Positions 1 through 5,686 of a stretch of 5,686 bases of DNA are shown here, in pieces. Each line of letters starts with the position of its first letter. Position 1 is the stretch's first letter. This stretch comes from Pedosphaera sp. (GTDB lineage: Bacteria > Verrucomicrobiota > Verrucomicrobiia > Limisphaerales > SIAT01). The position numbers and the translations under genes are program-made. The DNA lies in contig SIAT01000120.1 of NCBI GenBank assembly GCA_009691645.1, positions 1 to 5,686 of the forward strand, read 5' to 3'. Under the pieces are notes generated by a model. It saw only the letters and a list, made by a program, of their open reading frames with translations. It was not told the DNA's origin and ran no database searches.

Positions 1-1
1 A

Positions 2-430
2 CCGTCCACAAAGGCTGAAACGGGTCACGACGAAAACATTTCCTTCGAGCAAGCGGTGCAGATCGAGGGCGCCGCGGTGACCGAGAAGGTGCGCGACCTG
101 AGCCTGCGCATCTACAAACAAGCGCGCGACTACGCCCGCGAGCGCGGCATCATCATCGCCGACACGAAGTTCGAGTTCGGCAAGTTCGGCGGCGACCTGA
201 TTCTCATCGACGAAGTGCTCACGCCCGATTCCTCGCGTTTCTGGCCGGCAGCCCAGTACAAGCCCGGCCAGGGCCAACCGAGCTTCGACAAGCAATTCGT
301 GCGCGACTACCTCGAGACACTCGATTGGGACAAGACTCCGCCTGCGCCCGCGCTCCCCGCCGACATCGTGGCCAAGACACAGGCGAAATACCTCGAGGCT
401 TACGAGCAACTCACGGGTCGGAAACTTTAG
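2..430 (+). CDS. purC: Phosphoribosylaminoimidazole-succinocarboxamide synthase (SAICAR synthetase), C-terminal part
   Basis: This is the 3' end of a gene cut by the left window edge; 142 codons and a TAG stop are visible. The enzyme ligates aspartate to CAIR using ATP, giving SAICAR, a cytosolic step of de novo purine synthesis. The open frame runs from base 2 and begins with STKAETGHDENIS, the nucleotide/substrate-binding segment of the family. The second signature, ADTKFEFG, is at about bases 158-181 and is followed by IDEVLTPDSSRFWPA and QPSFDKQFVRDYLE, all typical of the longer (about 290-310 residue) Ade1-like PurC type. A GTG at 56 lies inside the conserved domain and is not the start. 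The stop is followed by a 55-base gap before the next gene on the same strand, with no clear terminator hairpin. The family assignment is firm; the missing N-terminal half cannot be judged. Confidence 0.95.
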   Translation, partial: PSTKAETGHDENISFEQAVQIEGAAVTEKVRDLSLRIYKQARDYARERGIIIADTKFEFGKFGGDLILIDEVLTPDSSRFWPAAQYKPGQGQPSFDKQFVRDYLETLDWDKTPPAPALPADIVAKTQAKYLEAYEQLTGRKL

Positions 431-485
431 GCCAAGTCAGAAATTGCCGTTGTCAGCGGGGCGATGATTCGGCTATCTCTCCGCC

Positions 486-569
486 ATGCGTTTTTCCTCC
501 GGCGTGTGGCCTGTGAAACAGTTTCTTGCGGCGTTCTTCTTCTTCTCGATTTCGTTTAGTGGACTTGCC
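486..569 (+). other. Signal peptide coding region
   Basis: Residues 1-28 of the modular envelope protein form a Sec-type signal peptide: Lys11, a hydrophobic core AAFFFFSISF (residues 15-24), then GLA at positions -3 to -1 and Gln29 as the first mature residue. If translation begins at GTG 513, the signal would be 19 residues, close to the usual minimum and still plausible. There is no lipobox cysteine, so it is not a lipoprotein. Confidence 0.75.
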
Positions 570-2051
570 CAGACGAACGACATTTTCGTGCAGCGGCATT
601 GGAACCGTTGGCGGCTCGGTTATGAGCAGGTGAAGTTGCCCGGCAGCGAGAAGATGGGACTCGCCAGCGCGCACTACGATCTGATGAAGCCATTCGACGC
701 GTTGCCGGGGTTGTATCTCGGCTTCGGCGGTTACGGTGCGGTGGATGGCGACCGTGGCGGTCTTTTCGTATGGGGGCCGAGTGCGGGCTGGCGCCAGGAG
801 GTTTATCGCGGACTGGCGCTCGACGCGGGATTGTTCGCCGGTGGCGGGGGCGGTGCGGGTGCGCCGCAAGGCGGTGGATTGATGTTGCGGCCCCACTTCG
901 GTGTGGAACAGGAACTCGGTCCTGTGAACCTGCGCTTTGAAGTGAGCCAAGTGCGTTTCCCCTCGGGCAGCATTGATAGCACGGACCTGTTCTTCGGCAT
1001 CACGATTCCTGTCGGCAGTTACACGGCGCGGCGCGCGCGTGCCAACGAGCCGCTCGGAGCGTGGGAATGGTTCACGGACGAGAGCCGCGTGGGTCCGGCG
1101 TTCATGAGCTATCTGCCGACTTCCTCTTCGCGCAATCGCGCGGGGGGCGCGTTGGCGAACCACATCGATCTGGTCGGCGTCAGTTATCAGCGCTCGATCG
1201 ACGATCATTTCTTTTTACCAATCGAAGCTTACGGCGCGTTCAGCGGCAACGCCTCCGGTTACATGACGGTGATGACCGGTCTCGGCTGGCGATACGAAAT
1301 CGCGTCCCGTTGGTGGCTTGATGCGGAAATGCTCGCGGGCGCCGGCGGCGGCGGCGATGTGGACACGGGCGGCGGCCTGCTGCTGCAACCGATGATGGGC
1401 GTCGCCGCGCGGCTCACGCGGGATTGGACGGTGCGGTTCACGGGCGGTTACACGTGGTCGCCGCAAGGGCGGTTCAACGCGCCGACGGTGCAGGCGATGC
1501 TGTATTGGGACACACAGAGCGTACGGCTCGCTGGCCATCCGCCCCCGGAAAGCGCAGTCCTCGCGGGCGAGCGGGTGGAGATCGACGACTGGGTTGTGAC
1601 GCTTGGCAATAAAACCTATTTCCCGCACGGCGGCGTGAACTACCGCAGCGGTACCGCGCAGACGGAGAGCGTGAATCTCGTTTCGGCTGGCATCGAGAAA
1701 CCGCTGCTGGATTGGCTGGCTTTCACCGGCCGCGGCGCGAGCGCGTGGCAGGGTCGAGTGGGTGGTTACTCGGAAGGATTGATTGGCGGCCGGCTCTCCG
1801 CGTCGCCGGTGAATTTTTTCGGCGATCACACGCTCAGTCTGCATCTCGAGACCGGCGCGGGCGGAGGTGGCGGGATGGATGTGGGCGGCGGGCTGCTGGC
1901 GCAGGGCACGGTGGGCTGGCGCTGGAATGTGTGGCGTGGGTTGGCTTTGAACGCCGCGGTCGGCCGCGTGGGCGCGACGGGCGGCGGTTTCAAGGCGGAC
2001 ATCATCGAAGGCGGATTGAGCTGGTCGTTCGGCCGCGCGCGGGCGCGCTGA
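486..2051 (+). CDS. Exported glycine-rich protein with three repeated modules, probable outer-membrane beta-barrel
   Basis: I do not recognise a named family. The 521-residue product starts with a short basic region and a hydrophobic Phe-rich stretch (residues 11-27), ending in GLA followed by Gln29, a good signal peptidase I site after Ala28. The rest is rich in Gly and aromatic residues with alternating polar/hydrophobic stretches, as in outer-membrane beta-strands. Three related modules of about 170 residues can be laid over each other. Each has a YGA/RGA-like segment, a glycine-rich core (residues 115-134, 282-300 and 455-472) ending GGGL (Leu132, Leu298, Leu470), then a V-G or V-G-W motif, and closes with a strand-like segment (FFGITIPVG, AMLYWDT, GGLSWSF). 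The last aromatic, in GGLSWSF, could be a barrel C-terminal signal, although GRARAR follows it. ATG 486 has no good ribosome site; GTG 513, giving VKQFLAAF, is an equally plausible start. No catalytic motif is visible. A barrel, surface protein or porin-like role is inference. Confidence 0.85.
   Translation: MRFSSGVWPVKQFLAAFFFFSISFSGLAQTNDIFVQRHWNRWRLGYEQVKLPGSEKMGLASAHYDLMKPFDALPGLYLGFGGYGAVDGDRGGLFVWGPSAGWRQEVYRGLALDAGLFAGGGGGAGAPQGGGLMLRPHFGVEQELGPVNLRFEVSQVRFPSGSIDSTDLFFGITIPVGSYTARRARANEPLGAWEWFTDESRVGPAFMSYLPTSSSRNRAGGALANHIDLVGVSYQRSIDDHFFLPIEAYGAFSGNASGYMTVMTGLGWRYEIASRWWLDAEMLAGAGGGGDVDTGGGLLLQPMMGVAARLTRDWTVRFTGGYTWSPQGRFNAPTVQAMLYWDTQSVRLAGHPPPESAVLAGERVEIDDWVVTLGNKTYFPHGGVNYRSGTAQTESVNLVSAGIEKPLLDWLAFTGRGASAWQGRVGGYSEGLIGGRLSASPVNFFGDHTLSLHLETGAGGGGGMDVGGGLLAQGTVGWRWNVWRGLALNAAVGRVGATGGGFKADIIEGGLSWSFGRARAR
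828..1904 (+). repeat. Three glycine-rich cores of a tandem protein-level repeat
   Basis: Within the envelope protein gene, three segments at about 828-887, 1329-1385 and 1848-1901 encode the same pattern: a run of Gly/Ala, a short polar insert (APQ, DVDT, MDV), then GGGL. The GGGL leucine codons start at 879, 1377 and 1893, so the period is 498 then 516 bases. The DNA similarity is mostly due to GGN glycine codons. The repeat is convincing as protein and diverged as DNA, which suggests an old internal triplication and not a recent duplication. Confidence 0.65.
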
Positions 2052-2101
2052 ACGCTTCGCGGCTTGCGCGGGCGCGGGTCAGCCGCGAGAATCACGGAGA
2101 C

Positions 2102-3022
2102 GTGCAAAACCTCGTCGAGGATTTCCTGCAGCACCTGCGGCACGAGCGCGGGCAGGCGGACCACACGCAGCGCACTTACGCGGCGTTGCTCGGCCGGTTC
2201 GTCGCGTGGTCCAGCCCGCAGGGCATCGCCGATTGGCGCACGGTGGAGCTGCGGCATCTGATGGATTTTCTCCAGCACGAGCGCGGGCGTCGGCCTGATG
2301 GCGAGCCGAAGGAATCTTCCAAGCGGCTCAGTGCCGAAAGCGTTTATCTCCAGATCGCCGCGCTCAAGGCATTCTATAAATTTGCCGAAATGGAACGGCA
2401 CGTGCCGCGGAATCTCGCCGAGGACCTCGCGCTGCCACGGCGTTGGAAACGTTTGCCGAAGGCGCTCACAGCCGAAGAAGTGGAACGACTGCTGCGGCCG
2501 CTCACGCCGGAAACGCCGGATTCGCTTTGCGACCAAGCGATGCTGGAGTTGGCCTACGCGAGCGGACTGCGACTGGCGGAGTTGCGCGATTTGCGGCTGG
2601 AGCAACTGCATTTGGAGGCCGGTTTTGTGAACGTGATCGGCAAGGGCAACAAGGAACGTGTGGTGCCGGTCGGTCGCACCGCAGTGGCGGCGATACAACG
2701 GTACCTCGACGCAGGGCGGCCGAAATTGGTCACACCCCGTTCGCCGGCGAGTGTGTTTCTGACCAAGCGCGGCACGCCGTTCGCGTCGGTCACGCTTTGG
2801 TGGCGCATCAAGCGGCGCGCGCGGTTGGCGGGCGTCGAGCGCAACATCACGCCGCACATGTTGCGGCACAGTTTCGCCACGCACTTGCTCGAACGCGGGG
2901 CGGACTTGCGTGTGATTCAGGAGATGCTCGGGCACGCGAGCATCAGCACCACCGAGGTGTACACGCACGTGGCCGGCAGTCGGTTGCGCGAGGTGCATCG
3001 GAAGTTCCATCCGCGCGCTTGA
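2102..3022 (+). CDS. xerC: XerC/XerD-family site-specific tyrosine recombinase
   Basis: This 306-residue protein has the usual Xer length (about 295-310) and domain order. The N-terminal SAM-like core-binding domain (about 1-110) has MQNLVEDFLQHL and a QRTY segment; the C-terminal catalytic domain covers about 120-306. All six catalytic residues are visible: Arg157 (ASGLRLAEL), Lys181 (VIGKGNKERVVP), His252 and Arg255 (PHMLRHSFATHLL), His278 (MLGHAS) and nucleophile Tyr287 (TTEVYTHV). Their spacing matches E. coli XerD. By family it should act with a partner at the chromosomal dif site to resolve dimers during division; XerC versus XerD cannot be settled here, so the symbol is provisional. 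GTG 2102 is the only reasonable start in the 50 bases after the upstream stop; GGAG at 2096-2099 precedes it but only two bases away. The frame stays open far upstream (to about 1712), but that overlaps the previous gene and is not Xer-like. No att site, cargo or excisionase is nearby, so a phage integrase is unlikely. Confidence 0.93.
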   Translation: MQNLVEDFLQHLRHERGQADHTQRTYAALLGRFVAWSSPQGIADWRTVELRHLMDFLQHERGRRPDGEPKESSKRLSAESVYLQIAALKAFYKFAEMERHVPRNLAEDLALPRRWKRLPKALTAEEVERLLRPLTPETPDSLCDQAMLELAYASGLRLAELRDLRLEQLHLEAGFVNVIGKGNKERVVPVGRTAVAAIQRYLDAGRPKLVTPRSPASVFLTKRGTPFASVTLWWRIKRRARLAGVERNITPHMLRHSFATHLLERGADLRVIQEMLGHASISTTEVYTHVAGSRLREVHRKFHPRA

Positions 3023-3024
3023 AC

Positions 3025-3070
3025 GAGTCCGGGCGATTAATCGCGCGCCGCTTTAGCATGAGCCGGACTC
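3025..3070. repeat. Inverted repeat (8-bp arms) between xer and zwf
   Basis: GAGTCCGG at 3025-3032 is exactly repeated in inverse as CCGGACTC at 3063-3070, with 30 bases between the arms. It begins two bases after the recombinase stop codon. It could fold in the transcript as a hairpin that ends or stabilises the upstream message, but no T run follows on the + strand, so it is not a standard intrinsic terminator. A protein-binding site is the other option. Confidence 0.5.
3033..3044. promoter_or_regulatory. 12-bp perfect palindrome upstream of zwf, possible operator
   Basis: GCGATTAATCGC is a perfect palindrome lying inside the larger inverted repeat, about 90 bases before the zwf start codon. 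Its AT core and perfect symmetry suit a dimeric DNA-binding regulator or a nested hairpin. There is no sequence proof of a regulator, and one 12-bp palindrome can occur by chance, so the regulatory role is a guess. Confidence 0.3.
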
Positions 3071-3087
3071 AGTGAGCTTGACGGAAG

Positions 3088-3092
3088 AAGGA
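3088..3092 (+). promoter_or_regulatory. Shine-Dalgarno-like AAGGA before an out-of-frame ATG
   Basis: AAGGA lies 9 bases before ATG 3102, an ideal spacing. That ATG, however, is not in the zwf frame: it opens a 50-codon frame ending at TGA 3252-3254, which overlaps the first 121 bases of zwf. The product looks like an out-of-frame reading of zwf and no family is apparent. The site could feed ribosomes to the zwf start through a short overlapping leader frame, or be coincidence. Confidence 0.3.
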
Positions 3093-3133
3093 TTGAAAAC
3101 GATGCTCCGCTGCTCCAGTCTCTCCGCGCTTTT

Positions 3134-4693
3134 ATGCAAGAGGATCAACTCGACCAACTGCTCACCTGCCGGCTCGATTCCGGCCGCAAGGCCGTGGAGC
3201 CGTGCACCATCGTCATCTTCGGCGCCAGCGGCGATCTCACCGCCCGCAAGCTGATTCCGGCGCTCTACCATCTTTCCGTCGAGAAGCAGATGGCGACGCC
3301 GTTCCGCGTGGTCGGCTTCGCGCGGCGCGAGAAATCCGACGACAGTTTCCGGGAGGAGATGAAGGTGGCGCTTCAGCAGTTCTCGCGCACGAAGGTGGTG
3401 GACGTGCTGAAGTGGGATGCCTTCGCGGCGAACCTGCACTACTGCCAGGGGGATTTGACCGATCCGGCCAGCTACACGAAGCTGGCTGAGTTGCTCGCGG
3501 GCTTTCCAGACGAACGGTTACGCCGCAACTTGCTCTTGTACCTCTCGGTCGGTCCGAGCCAGTTCGCCCCCGTGGTCGAGCGTTGTCACGCGGCCGGCCT
3601 GCTGGATCAGAACGATGCGGGGTCGTGCTGGCAGCGCGTGGTGGTGGAGAAACCGTTCGGCCGCGATTTGTCATCGGCTTACAAACTCAACGCCGATCTG
3701 ACGCGGTTCGTGCATGAGAAGCAGATCTTCCGCATCGACCATTATCTCGGCAAAGAGACGGTGCAGAACATCCTGATGTTCCGCTTCGCCAATTCCATTT
3801 TCGAACGGCTCTGGAACCGCGAGTCGGTGGACCACGTACAGATCACCGTGAGCGAGAAGCTCGGGGTCGGCGCGCGCGGCGGTTACTACGAGGAGGCTGG
3901 CGCGTTGCGCGACATGGTGCAGAACCATCTGCTGCAAGTGCTCGCGCTGGTGGCGATGGAGCCGCCGGTCTCGCTGCAAGCCGAGTCGGTGCGCGATGAG
4001 AAGGTGAAGGTGCTCAAGGCCGTTCGCCCGCTCAGCCCCGAAGACATCGCGCGGCAGGTGGTGCGCGGCCAGTATTTCGCGGGGATGATCGACAACCAAC
4101 TGCGCGTCGGATACCGGCAGGAAACGAAGGTCGCGACGAACTCCAACATGGAGACCTACGCGGCGCTGAAGCTTTTCATCGACAACTGGCGCTGGAGCGG
4201 CGTGCCGTTCTATCTGCGGACCGGCAAGAGCCTGCCGCTCAGCGCGAGCGAAGTGCGCATCCAGTTCCGCCCCACGCCGAACGTCCTCTTCGCCGCGAAA
4301 TCCGGCGGTAAACTCGACCCGAACGCGCTGACGCTGCGTCTTCAGCCGAACGAGGGCATCTCGATCCGTTTCAACGGCAAGGTGCCCGGCACCAGCACGC
4401 AGGTGCGCCCGGTGCGGATGCACTTCGGCTACGACACGGAGTTCGGCGCTTACACGCCCGAGGCTTACGAGCGGCTGTTGCTCGAGGCGATGGCCGGCGA
4501 CGCCACGCTCTTCATCCGCCGCGACGAGGTGGAGACGGCGTGGGGTATCGTGGATCCGATCCGTGCGAGTTGGGCCGACAAGCCGCTCACCAACCGCGAG
4601 TTTTACTCGGCGGGCACCTGGGGGCCGGTGGCGGCGGAGGATCTGCTCGCGCAGTCTGGCCACGTCTGGCGCGATCCGCAGCCGCTGAAGTGA
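3134..4693 (+). CDS. zwf: Glucose-6-phosphate 1-dehydrogenase
   Basis: This cytosolic enzyme oxidises glucose 6-phosphate to 6-phosphogluconolactone while reducing NADP+ (in some bacteria NAD+), the entry step of the oxidative pentose phosphate or Entner-Doudoroff route. The 519-residue product is of normal to slightly long length. The N-terminal Rossmann domain carries GASGDLTARKL at 30-40, then EKPFG at 172-176. The family signature RIDHYLGKE is at 200-208, with Asp202, His203 and Lys207. YYEEAGALRDMVQNHLLQVL at 251-270 holds His265, whose 62-residue distance from His203 matches the His178/catalytic His240 pair of the Leuconostoc enzyme. The C-terminal beta+alpha domain includes FYLRTGKSLP (359-368). 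ATG 3134 is the only standard start between an in-frame stop at 3059-3061 and the Rossmann motif, but it has no clear ribosome-binding site; a better one at 3088-3092 serves an out-of-frame ATG. pgl follows 7 bases after the stop, giving a two-gene unit. Confidence 0.97.
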   Translation: MQEDQLDQLLTCRLDSGRKAVEPCTIVIFGASGDLTARKLIPALYHLSVEKQMATPFRVVGFARREKSDDSFREEMKVALQQFSRTKVVDVLKWDAFAANLHYCQGDLTDPASYTKLAELLAGFPDERLRRNLLLYLSVGPSQFAPVVERCHAAGLLDQNDAGSCWQRVVVEKPFGRDLSSAYKLNADLTRFVHEKQIFRIDHYLGKETVQNILMFRFANSIFERLWNRESVDHVQITVSEKLGVGARGGYYEEAGALRDMVQNHLLQVLALVAMEPPVSLQAESVRDEKVKVLKAVRPLSPEDIARQVVRGQYFAGMIDNQLRVGYRQETKVATNSNMETYAALKLFIDNWRWSGVPFYLRTGKSLPLSASEVRIQFRPTPNVLFAAKSGGKLDPNALTLRLQPNEGISIRFNGKVPGTSTQVRPVRMHFGYDTEFGAYTPEAYERLLLEAMAGDATLFIRRDEVETAWGIVDPIRASWADKPLTNREFYSAGTWGPVAAEDLLAQSGHVWRDPQPLK

Positions 4694-4700
4694 TCGGGCG

Positions 4701-5420
4701 ATGTCGCGTCACGAGCTGATTCCGTTCGCTGACAATGTCTCGCTCGCGTGCGCTGTGGCCGAGCGCTGGCTGGGATTGCTTTCAAACCATCCGGTGGCCG
4801 GGCCGTTTTGTGTCGCGCTTTCCGGCGGGCGCATCCCGAAGTTGTTCTACGCCGAGATTGTCCGGCTCGCCGTCGCGCGGCCGCAGCTCTTCGCCGAGGT
4901 CCATTTCTTTTGGGGAGACGAACGGTGCGTGCCGCCGACGGATGCGGAGAGCAACTTCGCGCTGGCGAACGAGAATCTTTTCAAACCGCTCGGCATCGCC
5001 CCGGCGCAGATCCATCGGATCCGCGGTGATCTGCCGCCGGAGGAAGCCGCAGTCGAGGCGGCGAAGGAGTTCACACGCGTCGCGCTGATGAACGCCGAGG
5101 GGCAGCCGGTGCTCGATCTGGTCTTTCTCGGGATGGGCGAGGATGGCCACGTGGCTTCGCTGTTTCCCAGCGAGAGCGAGGAAGTGATGGCGAGCCACGC
5201 TGTCTGTCGCGTGGTGACGGCTTCCAAGCCGCCGCCGCACCGTATCACGCTCGGTTACTCCGCGTTGGCTGCGGCCAATGAAGTGTGGGTGATGGCCTCG
5301 GGCGTGGGCAAAGAAAAGGCGTTGGCGGAATCACTCGAGGAGAACGGTCGCACGCCGCTGGCGCGGCTTTTGCGGTTACGGCCGGCCACGCGGATTTTCA
5401 GCGACGTGAAGCTGGCTTGA
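4701..5420 (+). CDS. pgl: 6-phosphogluconolactonase (DevB/SOL type)
   Basis: This enzyme hydrolyses 6-phosphogluconolactone, the product of the gene just upstream, to 6-phosphogluconate. The 239-residue protein has the family's usual length and belongs to the glucosamine-6-phosphate isomerase/6-phosphogluconolactonase superfamily. Motifs in order: FCVALSGGRIPKLFY (36-50, phosphate-binding loop), FFWGDERCVPPTDAESNF (69-86), DLVFLGMGEDGHVASLFP (139-156, with the conserved His150 expected in the active site), PPHRITLGYSAL (178-189) and GVGKEKAL (201-208). The loop reads SGGRIP where SGGSTP is common, a variation that keeps the glycines. ATG 4701 is 7 bases after the zwf stop; no strong ribosome site is seen, so translational coupling with zwf is likely. 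It is the last gene of the unit and converges on the small gene that follows. Confidence 0.95.
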   Translation: MSRHELIPFADNVSLACAVAERWLGLLSNHPVAGPFCVALSGGRIPKLFYAEIVRLAVARPQLFAEVHFFWGDERCVPPTDAESNFALANENLFKPLGIAPAQIHRIRGDLPPEEAAVEAAKEFTRVALMNAEGQPVLDLVFLGMGEDGHVASLFPSESEEVMASHAVCRVVTASKPPPHRITLGYSALAAANEVWVMASGVGKEKALAESLEENGRTPLARLLRLRPATRIFSDVKLA

Positions 5421-5438
5421 GCCTGGATCCGCGGGGTT

Positions 5439-5612
5439 TTAGCTCGGCCTCAGGTAAAGGAAGACGGCGGTGGCGAGAAGGATCGTGGCGACAGCCACGC
5501 TACCGATGATGAAGGCGATGGCGATCTGGCTGACCTCCACTTCGCCGTCTCGTTGCGGAAGCGGCTCGGCAGGCGTCGTGTCGTGCGACGTCGGTCTCCC
5601 CAAGGTGGGCAT
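5439..5612 (-). CDS. Small single-span membrane protein of unknown function
   Basis: No family is recognised. From the chosen ATG the product has 57 residues: a hydrophilic, Pro/Thr-rich, acidic N-terminal half (MPTLGRPTSHDTTP onward, then QRDGEVEVSQ) and one long hydrophobic segment (IAIAFIIGSV through VFLYL, about 25 residues), ending in RPS. The negative N-terminal half and the terminal arginine favour an N-outside, C-inside topology. This start was chosen because GGAGG lies 11 bases upstream on the minus strand. A longer start at ATG 5645 (68 residues, adding MILEVLEENKA) has a poorer, more distant AAAGGA. The frame is also open up to the right window edge, so a larger gene cut by the window cannot be excluded, though that part is less GC-rich at third positions than the neighbours. 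It converges on pgl across 18 bases with no visible terminator. Confidence 0.6.
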   Translation of the reverse strand: MPTLGRPTSHDTTPAEPLPQRDGEVEVSQIAIAFIIGSVAVATILLATAVFLYLRPS

Positions 5613-5623
5613 CGCTTTGTTTT

Positions 5624-5628
5624 CCTCC
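5624..5628 (-). promoter_or_regulatory. Ribosome-binding site GGAGG deciding the small gene's start
   Basis: On the minus strand TTGGAGG precedes ATG 5612 with an 11-base spacer. It is the strongest Shine-Dalgarno match near any start in the window and is the reason for preferring 5612 over the upstream ATG at 5645. Confidence 0.5.
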
Positions 5629-5686
5629 AACACTTCCAATATCATACCGTCACTTTTGATCCTTTGAACATCGGGGTTTCCCTGAT

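Noticed and set aside
453..1208. Minus-strand open frame (251 codons) opposite the envelope protein gene
   Set aside because: The Arg/Thr/Ala-rich translation has no signal or domain; the + strand has a signal peptide and modular repeats.
1855..1895. G-rich runs that could form a G-quadruplex
   Set aside because: They follow from consecutive glycine codons in the protein repeat, and the loops between GGG runs are long; no independent reason to call a structure.
1712..2101. Upstream in-frame extension of the recombinase, overlapping the envelope protein gene
   Set aside because: The translation is Arg/Gly-rich, has no Xer-like sequence and is an out-of-frame reading of the envelope protein gene; the Xer N-terminal domain begins naturally at GTG 2102.
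1826..3010. Long minus-strand open frame (394 codons) opposite the recombinase
   Set aside because: It is a GC-rich antisense shadow: His/Arg/Pro-rich with no domain, while the + strand carries clear Xer motifs over the same bases.
3025..3070. dif recombination site next to the Xer gene
   Set aside because: The arms and central region do not resemble the dif consensus half-sites (for example TTATGTTAAAT), and dif normally lies near the replication terminus rather than beside xer.
3078..3106. Promoter-like TTGACG with a hexamer 17 bases on (GATGCT) before zwf
   Set aside because: The -10 element matches only three of six consensus positions; too weak to call.
3671..4663. Long minus-strand open frame (330 codons) opposite zwf
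   Set aside because: It is an antisense shadow of zwf with a skewed His/Arg/Leu composition and no recognisable domain.
5418..5445. Bidirectional terminator between pgl and the convergent small gene
   Set aside because: Only a 4-bp GAGC/GCTC pairing is visible around the gap with no strong stem followed by a T run; not supportable.
5470..5667. Plus-strand 65-codon frame opposite the small membrane protein gene
   Set aside because: It lacks a good ribosome site, and its Ser/Cys/Gly-rich translation is less protein-like than the minus-strand reading with its transmembrane segment and GGAGG.

Overview
This is a GC-rich (roughly 60-65% by eye), densely packed bacterial chromosome segment carrying housekeeping genes. 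It shows no sign of a phage, plasmid, insertion sequence or CRISPR array. The signal-peptide beta-barrel-like protein implies a Gram-negative envelope. The gene style (SAICAR synthetase with a GHDENIS motif, many Gly/Ala/Arg-rich proteins, a zwf-pgl pair beside a Xer recombinase) reminds me of Verrucomicrobiota or a related PVC lineage, but that is an impression and not a demonstrated assignment.

Layout, left to right. The first 430 bases are the 3' end of purC (purine synthesis, SAICAR synthetase), cut by the window edge. After a 55-base gap comes a 521-residue exported protein (486-2051) that I cannot assign to a named family. It has a signal peptide and is built from three related modules of about 170 residues, each centred on a glycine-rich segment ending GGGL. 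Fifty bases later a GTG codon starts a complete XerC/XerD-type tyrosine recombinase (2102-3022) with all six catalytic residues. A 111-base intergenic region follows, holding an 8-bp inverted repeat around a 12-bp perfect palindrome, and a well-spaced Shine-Dalgarno/ATG pair that is out of frame with the next gene. Then come zwf (glucose-6-phosphate dehydrogenase, 3134-4693) and, 7 bases later, pgl (6-phosphogluconolactonase, 4701-5420). On the opposite strand, converging on pgl with an 18-base gap, lies a small single-span membrane protein gene (5439-5612, or a longer start at 5645 or beyond the window).

The clearest functional unit is zwf-pgl, which encodes the first two steps of the oxidative pentose phosphate pathway: glucose 6-phosphate to 6-phosphogluconolactone to 6-phosphogluconate, with one NADPH formed. 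The third enzyme (gnd) and the Entner-Doudoroff genes are not in the window. purC, the modular envelope protein and xer are on the same strand but have no obvious functional link to this pair or to each other. I found no convincing new multi-gene system. The items most worth a second look are the three-module envelope protein, the palindrome and misplaced start upstream of zwf, and the small convergent membrane protein.
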